From an uncultured Spirochaetaceae bacterium (GTDB taxonomy: Bacteria; Spirochaetota; Spirochaetia; Sphaerochaetales; Sphaerochaetaceae): a stretch of DNA of 64,000 nucleotides. Numbering within the stretch: the first letter of the stretch is position 1; each line of letters opens with the position of its first letter. The notes under the pieces were generated by a model. That model did no database searches and was not told where the DNA came from. It worked only from the letters and a program-made list of their open reading frames with translations. A program made the position numbers and the translations under genes. This document shows, one piece after another, positions 17,051 to 25,156 of this stretch. The DNA is taken from assembly GCA_944389075.1 (NCBI GenBank), contig CALXLA010000051.1, positions 22,596-86,595 of the forward strand, read 5' to 3'.

Positions 17051-18529
17051 ATGGCAGACATTTATTTCACAAGCGATACTCATTCATATATCTATCCCAC
17101 GGATTATGTTTCCAGTGGAAAGAAGGATATGGGTTATATGGTGCTTGCCTCTTCCTTTTCAGATGGTGCGATCATTGCAGATGGAGGCGATGTCCTGCAG
17201 GGCTCACCGCTTGTGCGTTATGAGATAGCCAATGGGATAAGGCCTTTTACGGCGGCTTCTGCCTTCAATGCGGCGGGACTCAGCATCTATACTCCTGGCA
17301 ATCATGATTTCAACTACGGCTATGATGTTCTTTCATCGTTTCTCTCAGGACTCGATGCGGATATCATAGCAGCGAATCTCATTGATGAAAGAGGTGAGCT
17401 TGGCGTCAAGCCATATGTCCTTAAGATAGCGTCTGATGGAACGAGATTGCTGTTCTCTGCTGTCATTACTGATTATGTGAATATATGGGAGAGCAGGGAG
17501 AACCTCGCAGGAATCAGAATTGCGGATTCCGTTGAAGCTGCCAGACTTGCCCTTGAAGAGGGCAGGATGCTTGATCCGGATTTCACGATACTGATCTATC
17601 ATGGAGGCTTTGGCCAGGAAGCAGGGCCTGTCAAGGAGAACAGGGGGGATGAGCTCGCAGCCCTTGGATATGATGTGCTTCTCACAGCCCATCAGCATAC
17701 TGTGATAGAGCCTCATATGATAGGCAATACTCTTGTGATGCAGGCAGGCGCAAAGGCAATGCATGCCGCCCATGTCATGCTAAGAAAGGGATTTCCGATG
17801 AAGGCCGGGATAATCGATGCAGATTCATCTCTGCCTCTGAAGCCGGCTTTTGACAGCATCCCTGACGATGTGGAGAAAGAAGTGCTTGCATCTCTTCAGA
17901 ACCGCATAGGTACTGTGGATGGCGTGCTCCTGGATTCATCGAAACTTGAGAGTGCTCTTAATGGCTCATCGCTTGCAGATTACTTCAATGATGTACAGCT
18001 TGCGTTCTCCGGTGCTGATGTCTCTGCTGCATCTCTTTTCAATGAGCCATCTTCCCTTGGGCCTGATGTGACACTGGGAGGCCTGCTCTCTGCTTATCCG
18101 TTTTCCAACACGCTTCTGAAACTCCGGATAAATGGCAGGATATTGCGTCTTGCGATGGAACAATCAGCATCATATTTCGATATTGCTGGTGGACAGCCTG
18201 TCATAAGCAGAAGATTCACGGATCCGAAGGCCGAGCACTACAACTATGATTTCTACAGAGGTATCTCATATACCTATGATATCTCAAAGGATATCGGAAG
18301 CCGTGTGGTACGTCTCAGGCTCGGGAAAACGGATCTCCTTGAGAATCCTGATTTCTGCTTCACGATAGTGCTCAACAGCTACAGAGCTACAGGAACAGGC
18401 GGTTATGGTATCTATCGGGAAGGGGAGGTCATCGAGCGTTACAGCCAGGATGTCCAGGATCTCCTGATAGAAAGCTTTTCCCATCCTGTTTCCATTCCAG
18501 ATAAAACGGATTTCTCGATCATATGGTGA
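17051..18529 (+). CDS. 5'-nucleotidase/cyclic phosphodiesterase-like metallophosphoesterase, no signal peptide
   Basis: 492 residues. The N-terminal metallophosphoesterase domain has the metal ligands SDTHSYIY (D-x-H, residue 8-10), DGGDVLQGS near 45, TPGNHDFNYG near 82 and TAHQHTVIEPH near 216. The C-terminal half is the 5'-nucleotidase substrate domain, with YPFSNTLLKLRINGRIL near 350 and TGTGGYGIY near 450. Canonical UshA-like enzymes are exported, but this one starts MADIYFTSD without a signal peptide. Last gene of the transporter operon, with GAGG before its ATG, so it probably acts in the cytoplasm on the imported phospho-compound or its product. Confidence 0.87.
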   Translation: MADIYFTSDTHSYIYPTDYVSSGKKDMGYMVLASSFSDGAIIADGGDVLQGSPLVRYEIANGIRPFTAASAFNAAGLSIYTPGNHDFNYGYDVLSSFLSGLDADIIAANLIDERGELGVKPYVLKIASDGTRLLFSAVITDYVNIWESRENLAGIRIADSVEAARLALEEGRMLDPDFTILIYHGGFGQEAGPVKENRGDELAALGYDVLLTAHQHTVIEPHMIGNTLVMQAGAKAMHAAHVMLRKGFPMKAGIIDADSSLPLKPAFDSIPDDVEKEVLASLQNRIGTVDGVLLDSSKLESALNGSSLADYFNDVQLAFSGADVSAASLFNEPSSLGPDVTLGGLLSAYPFSNTLLKLRINGRILRLAMEQSASYFDIAGGQPVISRRFTDPKAEHYNYDFYRGISYTYDISKDIGSRVVRLRLGKTDLLENPDFCFTIVLNSYRATGTGGYGIYREGEVIERYSQDVQDLLIESFSHPVSIPDKTDFSIIW

Positions 18530-18533
18530 AAAG

Positions 18534-18558
18534 AATCTCCCTCATCGCGAGGGAGATT
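18534..18558. terminator. Bidirectional hairpin terminator
   Basis: AATCTCCCTC (18534-18543) and GAGGGAGATT (18549-18558) form a perfect 10-bp stem with 5-base loop between two convergent operons. The A-rich left side and TTTCC right side allow termination in both directions. Confidence 0.75.
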
Positions 18559-18574
18559 TCCATGACTTATTGTC

Positions 18575-19987
18575 TCAGTTCTCTTCTCTGTAGAAGAACT
18601 GGCTAGGCGATGCGAATGCACGCTTTCTCGCAAATACCTTGTAGGCGATTATGCATCCAAGGAGATAGATTGCGCAGAGGCCGGTCATCATCCAGAAGAA
18701 CATCGGATTGCCTGTCGTGTAGCTGAGTGCCGGAAGGTTCACGCAGAGGATGATCGGAATGACTACGAAGAAGACGATTCCCGATGAATATACATAATCT
18801 GTCGCAACCGGCGTCTCGAAGTCAGGATCAAGTACTCTGAGAAGGCTGAGTCCTGTAGGAAGGGTTCCTGTAGCTGTTCCGAAGAGAAGGATCATCCTCT
18901 TGAACTGGTGGTCATCATACAGCCTTGAGCAATACCATGGAAGAATAAGGCATGTGATGAATATGCCGATTATTACGAGAATGAGCACAGGTAACCAGTA
19001 TGAGGCAACAGCCGCGATGCTGATCGATCCAAGCGATGCGATGACCGTGAAATCAACGGAGAGGCCATTGATTCTGTTCATCGTCATGTTGTCTATGGTA
19101 TGTGCTGCGCCTGCCTTTATGATGATCATCCTTACGATATTTGCGCAGAACATGCTGAATACGAAGTTGATGCCCCAGAGACTGGTCATCAGTGAATCCC
19201 CAAGCGGTCCTGCAAGATGGAGAAGCATTCCGAGAAGCGACAGCAGACAGTAGCTGAGAAGATATGTTCCGAGAATCAGCGCGAGATGGTATGTGAATGA
19301 ATCGATTGATTCTCCTTCTGTCGTGTTTCTCGCTCCTTCCTTCTGCAGCTGGCGTGGGATGAAACCGCTTCTGACTCCACCTTTCTCAAGCTTTGCGGCA
19401 TCTTCCTGGCTGACCCAGCCTTTCCTGATGCCGATATTGATCAGTATTACTCCGCCGACACTGCCGACTATGAAACCGATTGCAGCCATCGCAAGACCTA
19501 CGGATGTCGCTCCATCAAATCCCATTTCGATCCATGGAAGCGTCATAGAATAAGCCTGGCCTGGCCCAAGTTCGAATCCGAGGGGAAGTGTCAGTGCGAT
19601 AGCAGGGAAGAGATCCGGCATTATCGTGCCGATGAGAATGGCTATTGCAAGCAGTGGCAGGAGACACTGTAATCCATACTGGGCGACCACTCCTATTACA
19701 TTGGCCCCTACGCCTCTTCTTGATTTCTTCCCATCCTTTTCAGGGATACGGAGTGCCATCGCTATGAATGAGACATTCAGAAGATGATATACGAGATCTC
19801 CAAGGAACGATGAATCAAGTCCCATATGAGGCGCGGCATAGTTGTAGAAAAGAAGGAGAAAGGCTCCTCCTATGATCGATGATGGAATCAGGTACTTCTG
19901 GAGTACTCTGACATGGGAGCGGAGGAATGTGCCAAGAAGCAATGCTATGGCAACAATTCCTGCGTGGATCATGTATGTGAAATTCAT
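18575..19987 (-). CDS. GltS-type sodium/glutamate symporter family protein
   Basis: 470 residues, about twelve hydrophobic segments. The GltS pattern appears in LIPSSIIGGAFLLLFYN near residue 32, ALTLPLGFELGPGQAYSM near 135 and the C-terminal-half LFGTATGTLPTGLSLLRVLDPDF near 370. Family members carry glutamate or other dicarboxylates with Na+, but this copy is longer than E. coli GltS (about 400), so its substrate is uncertain. GAGGAGG precedes the ATG, which overlaps the stop of the upstream acyltransferase gene by 4 bp, so they are translationally coupled. Confidence 0.85.
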   Translation of the reverse strand: MNFTYMIHAGIVAIALLLGTFLRSHVRVLQKYLIPSSIIGGAFLLLFYNYAAPHMGLDSSFLGDLVYHLLNVSFIAMALRIPEKDGKKSRRGVGANVIGVVAQYGLQCLLPLLAIAILIGTIMPDLFPAIALTLPLGFELGPGQAYSMTLPWIEMGFDGATSVGLAMAAIGFIVGSVGGVILINIGIRKGWVSQEDAAKLEKGGVRSGFIPRQLQKEGARNTTEGESIDSFTYHLALILGTYLLSYCLLSLLGMLLHLAGPLGDSLMTSLWGINFVFSMFCANIVRMIIIKAGAAHTIDNMTMNRINGLSVDFTVIASLGSISIAAVASYWLPVLILVIIGIFITCLILPWYCSRLYDDHQFKRMILLFGTATGTLPTGLSLLRVLDPDFETPVATDYVYSSGIVFFVVIPIILCVNLPALSYTTGNPMFFWMMTGLCAIYLLGCIIAYKVFARKRAFASPSQFFYREEN

Positions 19988-21174
19988 CTATCCTCCTCAA
20001 GATCCTGTACGCAGTTGTACAGTTCCCAGATTTTGAGAGGACTCCGGCCTTTGGCAAGCCGGAATCTGTATACTTCATTGCTGGAAAACAGCTCTATGGT
20101 CTGTTTTGCATTTATCACCATGGATGAGATTGCAGAGAAAGGAAAACGGAGACCTTTCTCCGGAATGGTTATGCCTTTTCTGTCAGTGATGACTGTGAAT
20201 GACTTCGAGAGCACCTTGAACCGATGTCCCTCAAGCTTCATCAGCAGCACGCCATCGTCTTCAGGGAAGACCGGCTTCCCATCATCTTCCGCCTTGCATA
20301 GTGCGTCGATACCATTCCTTTCCCAGAGATGCCATTGGGAAAGATACCTGAATGGTATTTTGCGGCTATTGCATATCCTGTCATAGTCATCAAGCTCTGC
20401 AGAAGCACCGCAGGATGTGCATCTGAATGCATTTCCTTCGGCTTTGATGGCTGAGTATGTTCCGCAGGAAGGGCATCTGTAGAAAAGGCTCTCGATACCT
20501 TCTGCGCGTCTTTTCCCCTTATATGGTATCATTGCGCTTTCCTGCCACTTATCGTTGGAGAATGACAGATTCTCCTGCACGGCCTTTGTGATCTGAGGGA
20601 GATCCATTGCCTTTATCTCCTCAGATGTGAGCACTCTCTTGACAGATATCGCTATAGGACCTTTCCGTTCATGGTCCGCCCATCTCGGATGTGAGGGGAA
20701 TCCTCCTTTGATGTGTATGAACACGACAGGAACCTTGAATATGCGTATCAGTTTCGCAGTTGCCGTCGTTATATCCATCATATCGCCATCCCATGTCCTT
20801 GTTCCTTCAGGGAAGAGACCGACTATCTCGTTCCGCTTCAGTACTTCGGAGATTGACCTTATGGTGCTGTAGTCGCTTCGTCCCTGTGTCTTCGGTATGC
20901 TGTGGACCCAGTGCTTCAGGAGATAGCCGACGCCCTTCATCTTGAACAGATAGGATCCGGCGACCCAGCTTATATGATATGGATATACTGCGGATATCAG
21001 GAAAGGATCGAGCGTGTGTGCGTGGTTCGCGAAGACGAAGGCTGGTCCCTTTATAGGAAGAACACTGGCAAGTCCTTCTGTCTTCATTCTGTAATGCAGC
21101 TTCAGATACCTTCCATAAAATGGCACAAGCAGGAATCTTTCGGCCGCAGTCAATGCTGAATGATTATCGCCCAT
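19984..21174 (-). CDS. 1-acylglycerol-3-phosphate acyltransferase-like protein with zinc-ribbon C-terminus
   Basis: 396 residues. Residues 30-200 form a PlsC domain with the catalytic NHAHTLD (H-x4-D) near residue 50 and FPEGTRTW near 119. A zinc ribbon CPSCG...CTSCG lies near residues 234-255, and the last 120 residues form an unrecognised domain. PlsC enzymes acylate lysophosphatidate at the membrane; the long C-terminal extension is not part of the usual 240-residue enzyme. Shares an operon with the GltS-type carrier. The ATG has an extended -10 (TGCTAATCT) six bases upstream and no ribosome site. Confidence 0.85.
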   Translation of the reverse strand: MGDNHSALTAAERFLLVPFYGRYLKLHYRMKTEGLASVLPIKGPAFVFANHAHTLDPFLISAVYPYHISWVAGSYLFKMKGVGYLLKHWVHSIPKTQGRSDYSTIRSISEVLKRNEIVGLFPEGTRTWDGDMMDITTATAKLIRIFKVPVVFIHIKGGFPSHPRWADHERKGPIAISVKRVLTSEEIKAMDLPQITKAVQENLSFSNDKWQESAMIPYKGKRRAEGIESLFYRCPSCGTYSAIKAEGNAFRCTSCGASAELDDYDRICNSRKIPFRYLSQWHLWERNGIDALCKAEDDGKPVFPEDDGVLLMKLEGHRFKVLSKSFTVITDRKGITIPEKGLRFPFSAISSMVINAKQTIELFSSNEVYRFRLAKGRSPLKIWELYNCVQDLEEDR

Positions 21175-21180
21175 AAGGAC

Positions 21181-21189
21181 AGATTAGCA
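21181..21189 (-). promoter_or_regulatory. Extended -10 TGCTAATCT, leaderless-type
   Basis: Minus-strand TGC-TAATCT ends 6 nt before the acyltransferase ATG at 21174. Confidence 0.4.
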
Positions 21190-21241
21190 AAACTCATGGT
21201 CATGCACAATATACACGACAATCAGGCCTGTTTCTGTATTG

Positions 21242-22615
21242 CTAAATCCTCAGGCCTTCCTTCTCCCTCTTCTGGAGTATCCTGCCAAGGTTCCTGTAGA
21301 CCACAATTGTCCCCACAGTGCAGGAGATGATGTCGGAGATAGGCTCAGAGAAGAATGCCGCATCTGCTGCGAACAGTACCGGAAGTATGATTGATGCGAT
21401 CATGAATGAGATTTTCCTCAGAAGAGAGAGCGGAAGCGATATATGTATCTGCCCGAGTGCTGTCATCATATCGACATTTACGTACTGGAATGAAAGCGGG
21501 ATTATCATGCTTTCGAAGATTATCATGTACTTCACGGACAGTGTCAGGATCTCATTATCCGAAGTGAACAGCATTGCAAAGTATCCGGGGAAAATGAATG
21601 TCAGTGCAGTCATTGCCACTGTATATGATGTTATCAGGATCTGGAGATCCGAGATGCTCTTCCTTACGCGGTCTGTGTATCCTGCGCCATAGTTGTAGCT
21701 TACGAGTCCCTGGCAGCCAGCCGTCATTCCTCCCATAGGATATGTGACAAGTATATGATAGCTCTGGACTATCGTTGAGCAGGTGATGAGGATATCTCCC
21801 ATCTCCGGGCCTCCATAGCGTTGGAGCATGGCATTGAGTATTACAAGCAGGAGGCTGTCTGTTGATATGATTATGAAGGATGAGAGCCCGAACTTTATGA
21901 TCTTGGTGATCTGTGATGGCATGAAGCCTCTGAATCGGAGCTTTATAGTGGCATCGCTTCCCCTGAGCGCCATGATGGAGACGCACATAGAGGCAAGCTG
22001 TGAAAGCACTGTTGCGATGGCGGCTCCTTTCACACCCATGGAGAATGTGAATATGAAGAGAGGGTCAAGCATTATGTTCAGCACAGCTCCCGTAAGGACA
22101 GAAGCCATGCCTTTTCTGGACATCCCCTGATTGATCACAAAGCTGTTCAGTCCACCTGCAAGAAGCGCGAATGGCGTTCCTAAAAGGTACCAGCCAAGAT
22201 ATTCGGACGCATAGGGGAGAGTGACAGGTGATGCGCCGAATGCAAGGAGTATCGGATCCCTGAAGAAAAAGAATACGGGAGTGAGCAGGGCCGATGAGAT
22301 TATCAGGAGATAGAAGCCCGTGGTTACGATCTTCTCGGCCTTCTCATGGTCTCCATGACCTTCGCTCATTGCCATCAGCGGAGCGCCGCCCATTCCTATG
22401 AGGGTCGCGAATGACGAGATGAATGTCGCGATAGGCGCTGCGACTCCGACACCTGCCAGCGCGATGTCACCATAGCCAGCTATGTGGCCTATGAACATCC
22501 TGTCAACGATTGCATACAGGACATTGACAGCCTGAGCAAGTGCCGTAGGAAGCGCAAGCGAAAGCACCAGAGTCCAGATTCCGTCTCTGCCGAGGTCATA
22601 TTTTCTATGAGACAT
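21242..22615 (-). CDS. MATE family efflux transporter
   Basis: 457 residues, about twelve membrane segments in two homologous halves. The N-terminal LALPTALAQAVNVLYAIVDRMFIGHIAG stretch and GLNSFVINQGMSRKGMASVLTGAVLNIMLDPLFIF near residue 160 are characteristic of the MATE/MOP superfamily. It exchanges cationic or amphipathic compounds against Na+ or H+; the compound is unknown. Monocistronic by position, with a TGATATAAT promoter 6 nt before ATG. Confidence 0.92.
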   Translation of the reverse strand: MSHRKYDLGRDGIWTLVLSLALPTALAQAVNVLYAIVDRMFIGHIAGYGDIALAGVGVAAPIATFISSFATLIGMGGAPLMAMSEGHGDHEKAEKIVTTGFYLLIISSALLTPVFFFFRDPILLAFGASPVTLPYASEYLGWYLLGTPFALLAGGLNSFVINQGMSRKGMASVLTGAVLNIMLDPLFIFTFSMGVKGAAIATVLSQLASMCVSIMALRGSDATIKLRFRGFMPSQITKIIKFGLSSFIIISTDSLLLVILNAMLQRYGGPEMGDILITCSTIVQSYHILVTYPMGGMTAGCQGLVSYNYGAGYTDRVRKSISDLQILITSYTVAMTALTFIFPGYFAMLFTSDNEILTLSVKYMIIFESMIIPLSFQYVNVDMMTALGQIHISLPLSLLRKISFMIASIILPVLFAADAAFFSEPISDIISCTVGTIVVYRNLGRILQKREKEGLRI

Positions 22616-22621
22616 GGCCCG

Positions 22622-22630
22622 ATTATATCA
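22622..22630 (-). promoter_or_regulatory. Extended -10 TGATATAAT, leaderless-type
   Basis: A perfect minus-strand TGA-TATAAT ends 6 nt before the MATE ATG at 22615, with CGGGCC between and no ribosome site. It is the clearest single example of the leaderless pattern. Confidence 0.6.
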
Positions 22631-22655
22631 ACAGAGGCGGTCTTCGATAACTAGG

Positions 22656-22973
22656 TCATGATCGGATGAAGCTGGTATCTATGTTCTCTTCGGGGATGAA
22701 TTTCTCTGCTTTCATATGCAGGTCGTATTTCTCCCTCATTTCCGATATCTTTTTCATCATCGGTGAGCTGTGATGTTTGTCGAGCGACTCCTGGTCCTGC
22801 CATGCATCAATTAGGAGTACAGTATCGGTATCTCCGAGTGGTACGAAATACTGATAGCGTAGATTCCCATCCTCCTTCCTGATCTCATCCGCAATTCCGC
22901 TTCTTTCCATTTCATCGGCAAAGCGCAGCGCGTTACCGTCTTTGCCTGTGTAATAGAGAGTGAATACGATCAT
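22656..22973 (-). CDS. Antibiotic biosynthesis monooxygenase (ABM/YgiN-like) domain protein
   Basis: 105 residues from ATG 22973; an in-frame TTG at 22985 would overlap the upstream stop. The single ABM ferredoxin-like domain starts MIVFTLYYTGKDGNALRF and contains LRYQYFVPLGDTDTVLLIDAWQDQESLDKHHSSP. Such small cofactor-free monooxygenases act on quinols or aldehydes. Last gene of the TetR-flavodoxin-DUF362 operon, one base after the DUF362 stop. Confidence 0.82.
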   Translation of the reverse strand: MIVFTLYYTGKDGNALRFADEMERSGIADEIRKEDGNLRYQYFVPLGDTDTVLLIDAWQDQESLDKHHSSPMMKKISEMREKYDLHMKAEKFIPEENIDTSFIRS

Positions 22974-22974
22974 A

Positions 22975-23865
22975 TCAGAATTCAATGAGCTCGTATTCTC
23001 TGGAACCGATTCCGAGTTCCGCGGCAGCTTCTATCGTATGTATGCCATTGCGGCTGTTCACCCTTTCCATGAAGTGTTCCTTTCCGGGATCGTCGGAGGA
23101 GAGCACGAGATCGATGCATGTCTGATCTACCGCAACAGGGTCGAGAGATGCAAGTATTCCGATATCCTTCATGCAAGGATCTTCCGCGACCATGCAGCAG
23201 TCACAATCCACGGAGAGGTTCTTCATTACATTGATGAACGCGATCCTGCCTTTGAAATGCTCAGTGACGCTTGATGCGGCATCTGCCATGGCTTCAGGAA
23301 ATGCATTGATGTCAGCATGCATCTTCCATGTATCGAAGCGGTCATCTGTCTTTCCTGCAGAATGGATCAGTGCCTTTCCGGATCTGCTCGCACATCCGAT
23401 CGAGAGCTGTTTGAGGGCTCCGCCATATCCTCCCATCGGATGACCCTTGAAGTGGGCAAGGACGAGCATCGAGTCATAGTTGAGTATGTTCTTCCCAAGA
23501 TGGTTTTCCTTCAGGACTTTCCCGCCAGGTATCTGCCAGATTACATCCGGGCCTTCCGCATCCATCAGATCGACATCGAAGTACTTGGTCCACTCATGGT
23601 CTTCGATGAGTTTCCAATGTGACTCTGTATTATCCCTGACGCCACCTGCCGCGTCGCCGTATGCTGTATTGCATTCGACAATCGTGCCATGCACCTTGTC
23701 GACCATTGGCTTGAAAAAATCAGGAGGGAGATAGTTCTGATTTCCCTTCTCCCCTGAATGCACCTTCACCGCTACTTTTCCAGGAAGCTCTATTCCGAGT
23801 TTCGAATAAGCCTCTACGATAGCTTCTGGCGTGATCTTCCTTGTGAAATATACTTTTGATTTCAT
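22975..23865 (-). CDS. DUF362 domain-containing protein
   Basis: 296 residues matching DUF362: KVAVKVHSGEKGNQNYLPPDF near residue 30, NTAYGD near 66, LAHFKGHPMGGYGGALKQLSIGCASRSGK near 137-165 and the C-terminal LASLDPVAVDQTCIDLV near 238. Cysteines in VDCDCCMVAEDPC (near 214) could bind iron-sulfur, although the usual ferredoxin-like C-terminus is absent. Function unknown. An 11-G run ends five bases before the ATG and replaces a normal ribosome site, so translation may depend on tract length. Confidence 0.85.
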   Translation of the reverse strand: MKSKVYFTRKITPEAIVEAYSKLGIELPGKVAVKVHSGEKGNQNYLPPDFFKPMVDKVHGTIVECNTAYGDAAGGVRDNTESHWKLIEDHEWTKYFDVDLMDAEGPDVIWQIPGGKVLKENHLGKNILNYDSMLVLAHFKGHPMGGYGGALKQLSIGCASRSGKALIHSAGKTDDRFDTWKMHADINAFPEAMADAASSVTEHFKGRIAFINVMKNLSVDCDCCMVAEDPCMKDIGILASLDPVAVDQTCIDLVLSSDDPGKEHFMERVNSRNGIHTIEAAAELGIGSREYELIEF

Positions 23866-23870
23866 AAATT

Positions 23871-23881
23871 CCCCCCCCCCC
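23871..23881 (-). repeat. Homopolymeric G11 tract in the ribosome-site position
   Basis: Eleven C on the given strand, eleven G on the coding strand, run from the last base of the flavodoxin stop codon to five bases before the DUF362 ATG. Homopolymer G tracts slip during replication and drive phase variation in several bacteria, including treponemes. Here the tract could act as the Shine-Dalgarno itself or set spacing. Its exact length may be a sequencing error. Confidence 0.75.
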
Positions 23882-24303
23882 TATATGAGCTTTCCGCTCT
23901 CTATATCAAGTTCTGGATATTTTTCCTGGAGGTCTCTCACTGCAGGCAGGAGAGGACTTCCTCCAGATGTCGCGAATACTGTTACCTTCTTCCCAAGAGG
24001 CCTCGTCCTTTCGATGAAGGAATTTACTATCCTCGGAGCAACACCCCACCAGATGGGAAATCCAATATATAACTCAGAGAATGATGAGAGATCCGGAAGC
24101 GGACCCGCTATTTCAGGTCTTGCATTCTTATCCCTCATTTCAGCAGAGCTCCTGCTTTTCCTGTCTGTCCAGTCCAGGTCATGTGCGGTATATGGCTTTT
24201 CGGCCTTTATCTCATAACATTCCCCATTGATTTCTATTGCGATACGTTCCGCAGCTTTCCTGGTAGTGCCCGTAGGTGAGAAATATGCAATAAGAGCTGG
24301 CAT
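23881..24303 (-). CDS. Flavodoxin family protein
   Basis: 140 residues from ATG 24303, which has a strong GGAGGAATAAG ribosome site. The FMN phosphate loop is YFSPTGTTRKAAERIA at residues 7-22, the isoalloxazine-flanking segment is YIGFPIWWGVAPRIVNSFIE near residue 82, and FATSGGSPL follows near 113. A one-electron carrier or NAD(P)H:acceptor reductase component. It starts one base after the TetR stop and precedes DUF362. Confidence 0.9.
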   Translation of the reverse strand: MPALIAYFSPTGTTRKAAERIAIEINGECYEIKAEKPYTAHDLDWTDRKSRSSAEMRDKNARPEIAGPLPDLSSFSELYIGFPIWWGVAPRIVNSFIERTRPLGKKVTVFATSGGSPLLPAVRDLQEKYPELDIESGKLI

Positions 24304-24304
24304 C

Positions 24305-24937
24305 TTATTCCTCCTTATACTCAGCAAGAAGATCGCATATGCATCTTCCCGCAAGTTTCTTTATCGAGAGGCCAGATGGTGCAATCCCTGCCTTTGCCAT
24401 AGCAGATGACTGCTTTTCGGTAGGATGAGCATAAGGATAGAGCCCATACATGAAAGGGTAGAAGTCATAGATGAACCCTGTGATATCATCATCAGTCATG
24501 GCTGGTATGAACTTGCCGATGCAAGCTCTGAGGGCCTCAATCGATTTCCCATAGCTCATCTTGAAATCTATAAGACGTTCCTCCCTGCTGTTCTCCTCGA
24601 TATCATAGAGGTTCATGCACTGGATCCTCAGCATCAGCTTCCGTTCTTCAAGGGATTCCCCGATTCTGTCTGCAAGCTCCTTTTTCCTCATTGAGCTGTT
24701 CTCAAGAAGCTTCTCAAGTGATGTTGTCCATCGATCGAACTCATCTTTCAGGAGAGCCAGGAAGATTTCTTCCTTCGTCTGGAAATAGTTATAGATGGAC
24801 GGACGGGATATGCTGGTCTCCTCGCTTATCCTGCTGATCGTTACTTCATGGAAAGACATCGTCTTATAAAGCTTCCTGCAGGCATTCACGATCTCTTCTG
24901 GCCTTGTCTCTACGATTTTCCTTGATACTCTTGGCAT
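24305..24937 (-). CDS. TetR family transcriptional regulator
   Basis: 210 residues from ATG 24937. The N-terminal helix-turn-helix spans SFHEVTISRISEETSISRPSIYNYFQTKEEIFLALL (residues 28-63), followed by a helical ligand domain. First gene of the minus-strand operon with flavodoxin, DUF362 and ABM genes. Two TGAC-N5-GTCA sites upstream are likely its operators. An in-frame TTG at 24964 lies upstream of an A9 run and is an alternative start. Confidence 0.9.
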   Translation of the reverse strand: MPRVSRKIVETRPEEIVNACRKLYKTMSFHEVTISRISEETSISRPSIYNYFQTKEEIFLALLKDEFDRWTTSLEKLLENSSMRKKELADRIGESLEERKLMLRIQCMNLYDIEENSREERLIDFKMSYGKSIEALRACIGKFIPAMTDDDITGFIYDFYPFMYGLYPYAHPTEKQSSAMAKAGIAPSGLSIKKLAGRCICDLLAEYKEE

Positions 24938-24950
24938 TGCTTTTTTTTTC

Positions 24951-24992
24951 TGACCCTGTGTCAATAAATAACATTATTCTGACGCTAAGTCA
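24951..24992. promoter_or_regulatory. Twin TGAC-N5-GTCA operators and promoter of TetR operon
   Basis: TGACCCTGTGTCA (24951-24963) and TGACGCTAAGTCA (24980-24992) are two copies of the same palindrome, 29 bp centre to centre, close to three helical turns. On the minus strand the upstream copy overlaps a TTGACT -35 with TATTTA 17 bp downstream. Binding of TetR dimers here would block the promoter. Confidence 0.65.
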
Positions 24993-25142
24993 ATAAAATA
25001 TCATCATATGAATCTGAATACACAGGGAAATAGCTTCGGGATGGTCTGCTGTTTATCACAAATAGGCAAGAAGACTCCATCCTCTGCAGGAAGGAGATGA
25101 ATTGCCTGGCGTGCATGATGTATTTCTGATATTAATATGATA

Positions 25143-25151
25143 TGATACAAT
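25143..25151 (+). promoter_or_regulatory. Extended -10 TGATACAAT before TnpB remnant
   Basis: TGA-TACAAT ends 5 nt before the ATG at 25157. It resembles the leaderless promoters of intact genes in the window. Confidence 0.35.
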
Positions 25152-25156
25152 AAATT

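Noticed and set aside
24941..24949. A9 run before the TetR ATG as a phase-variable tract
   Set aside because: It matters only if the upstream TTG is used. With ATG 24937 it lies in the leader, where small changes would have little effect, so it is less convincing than the G11 tract.
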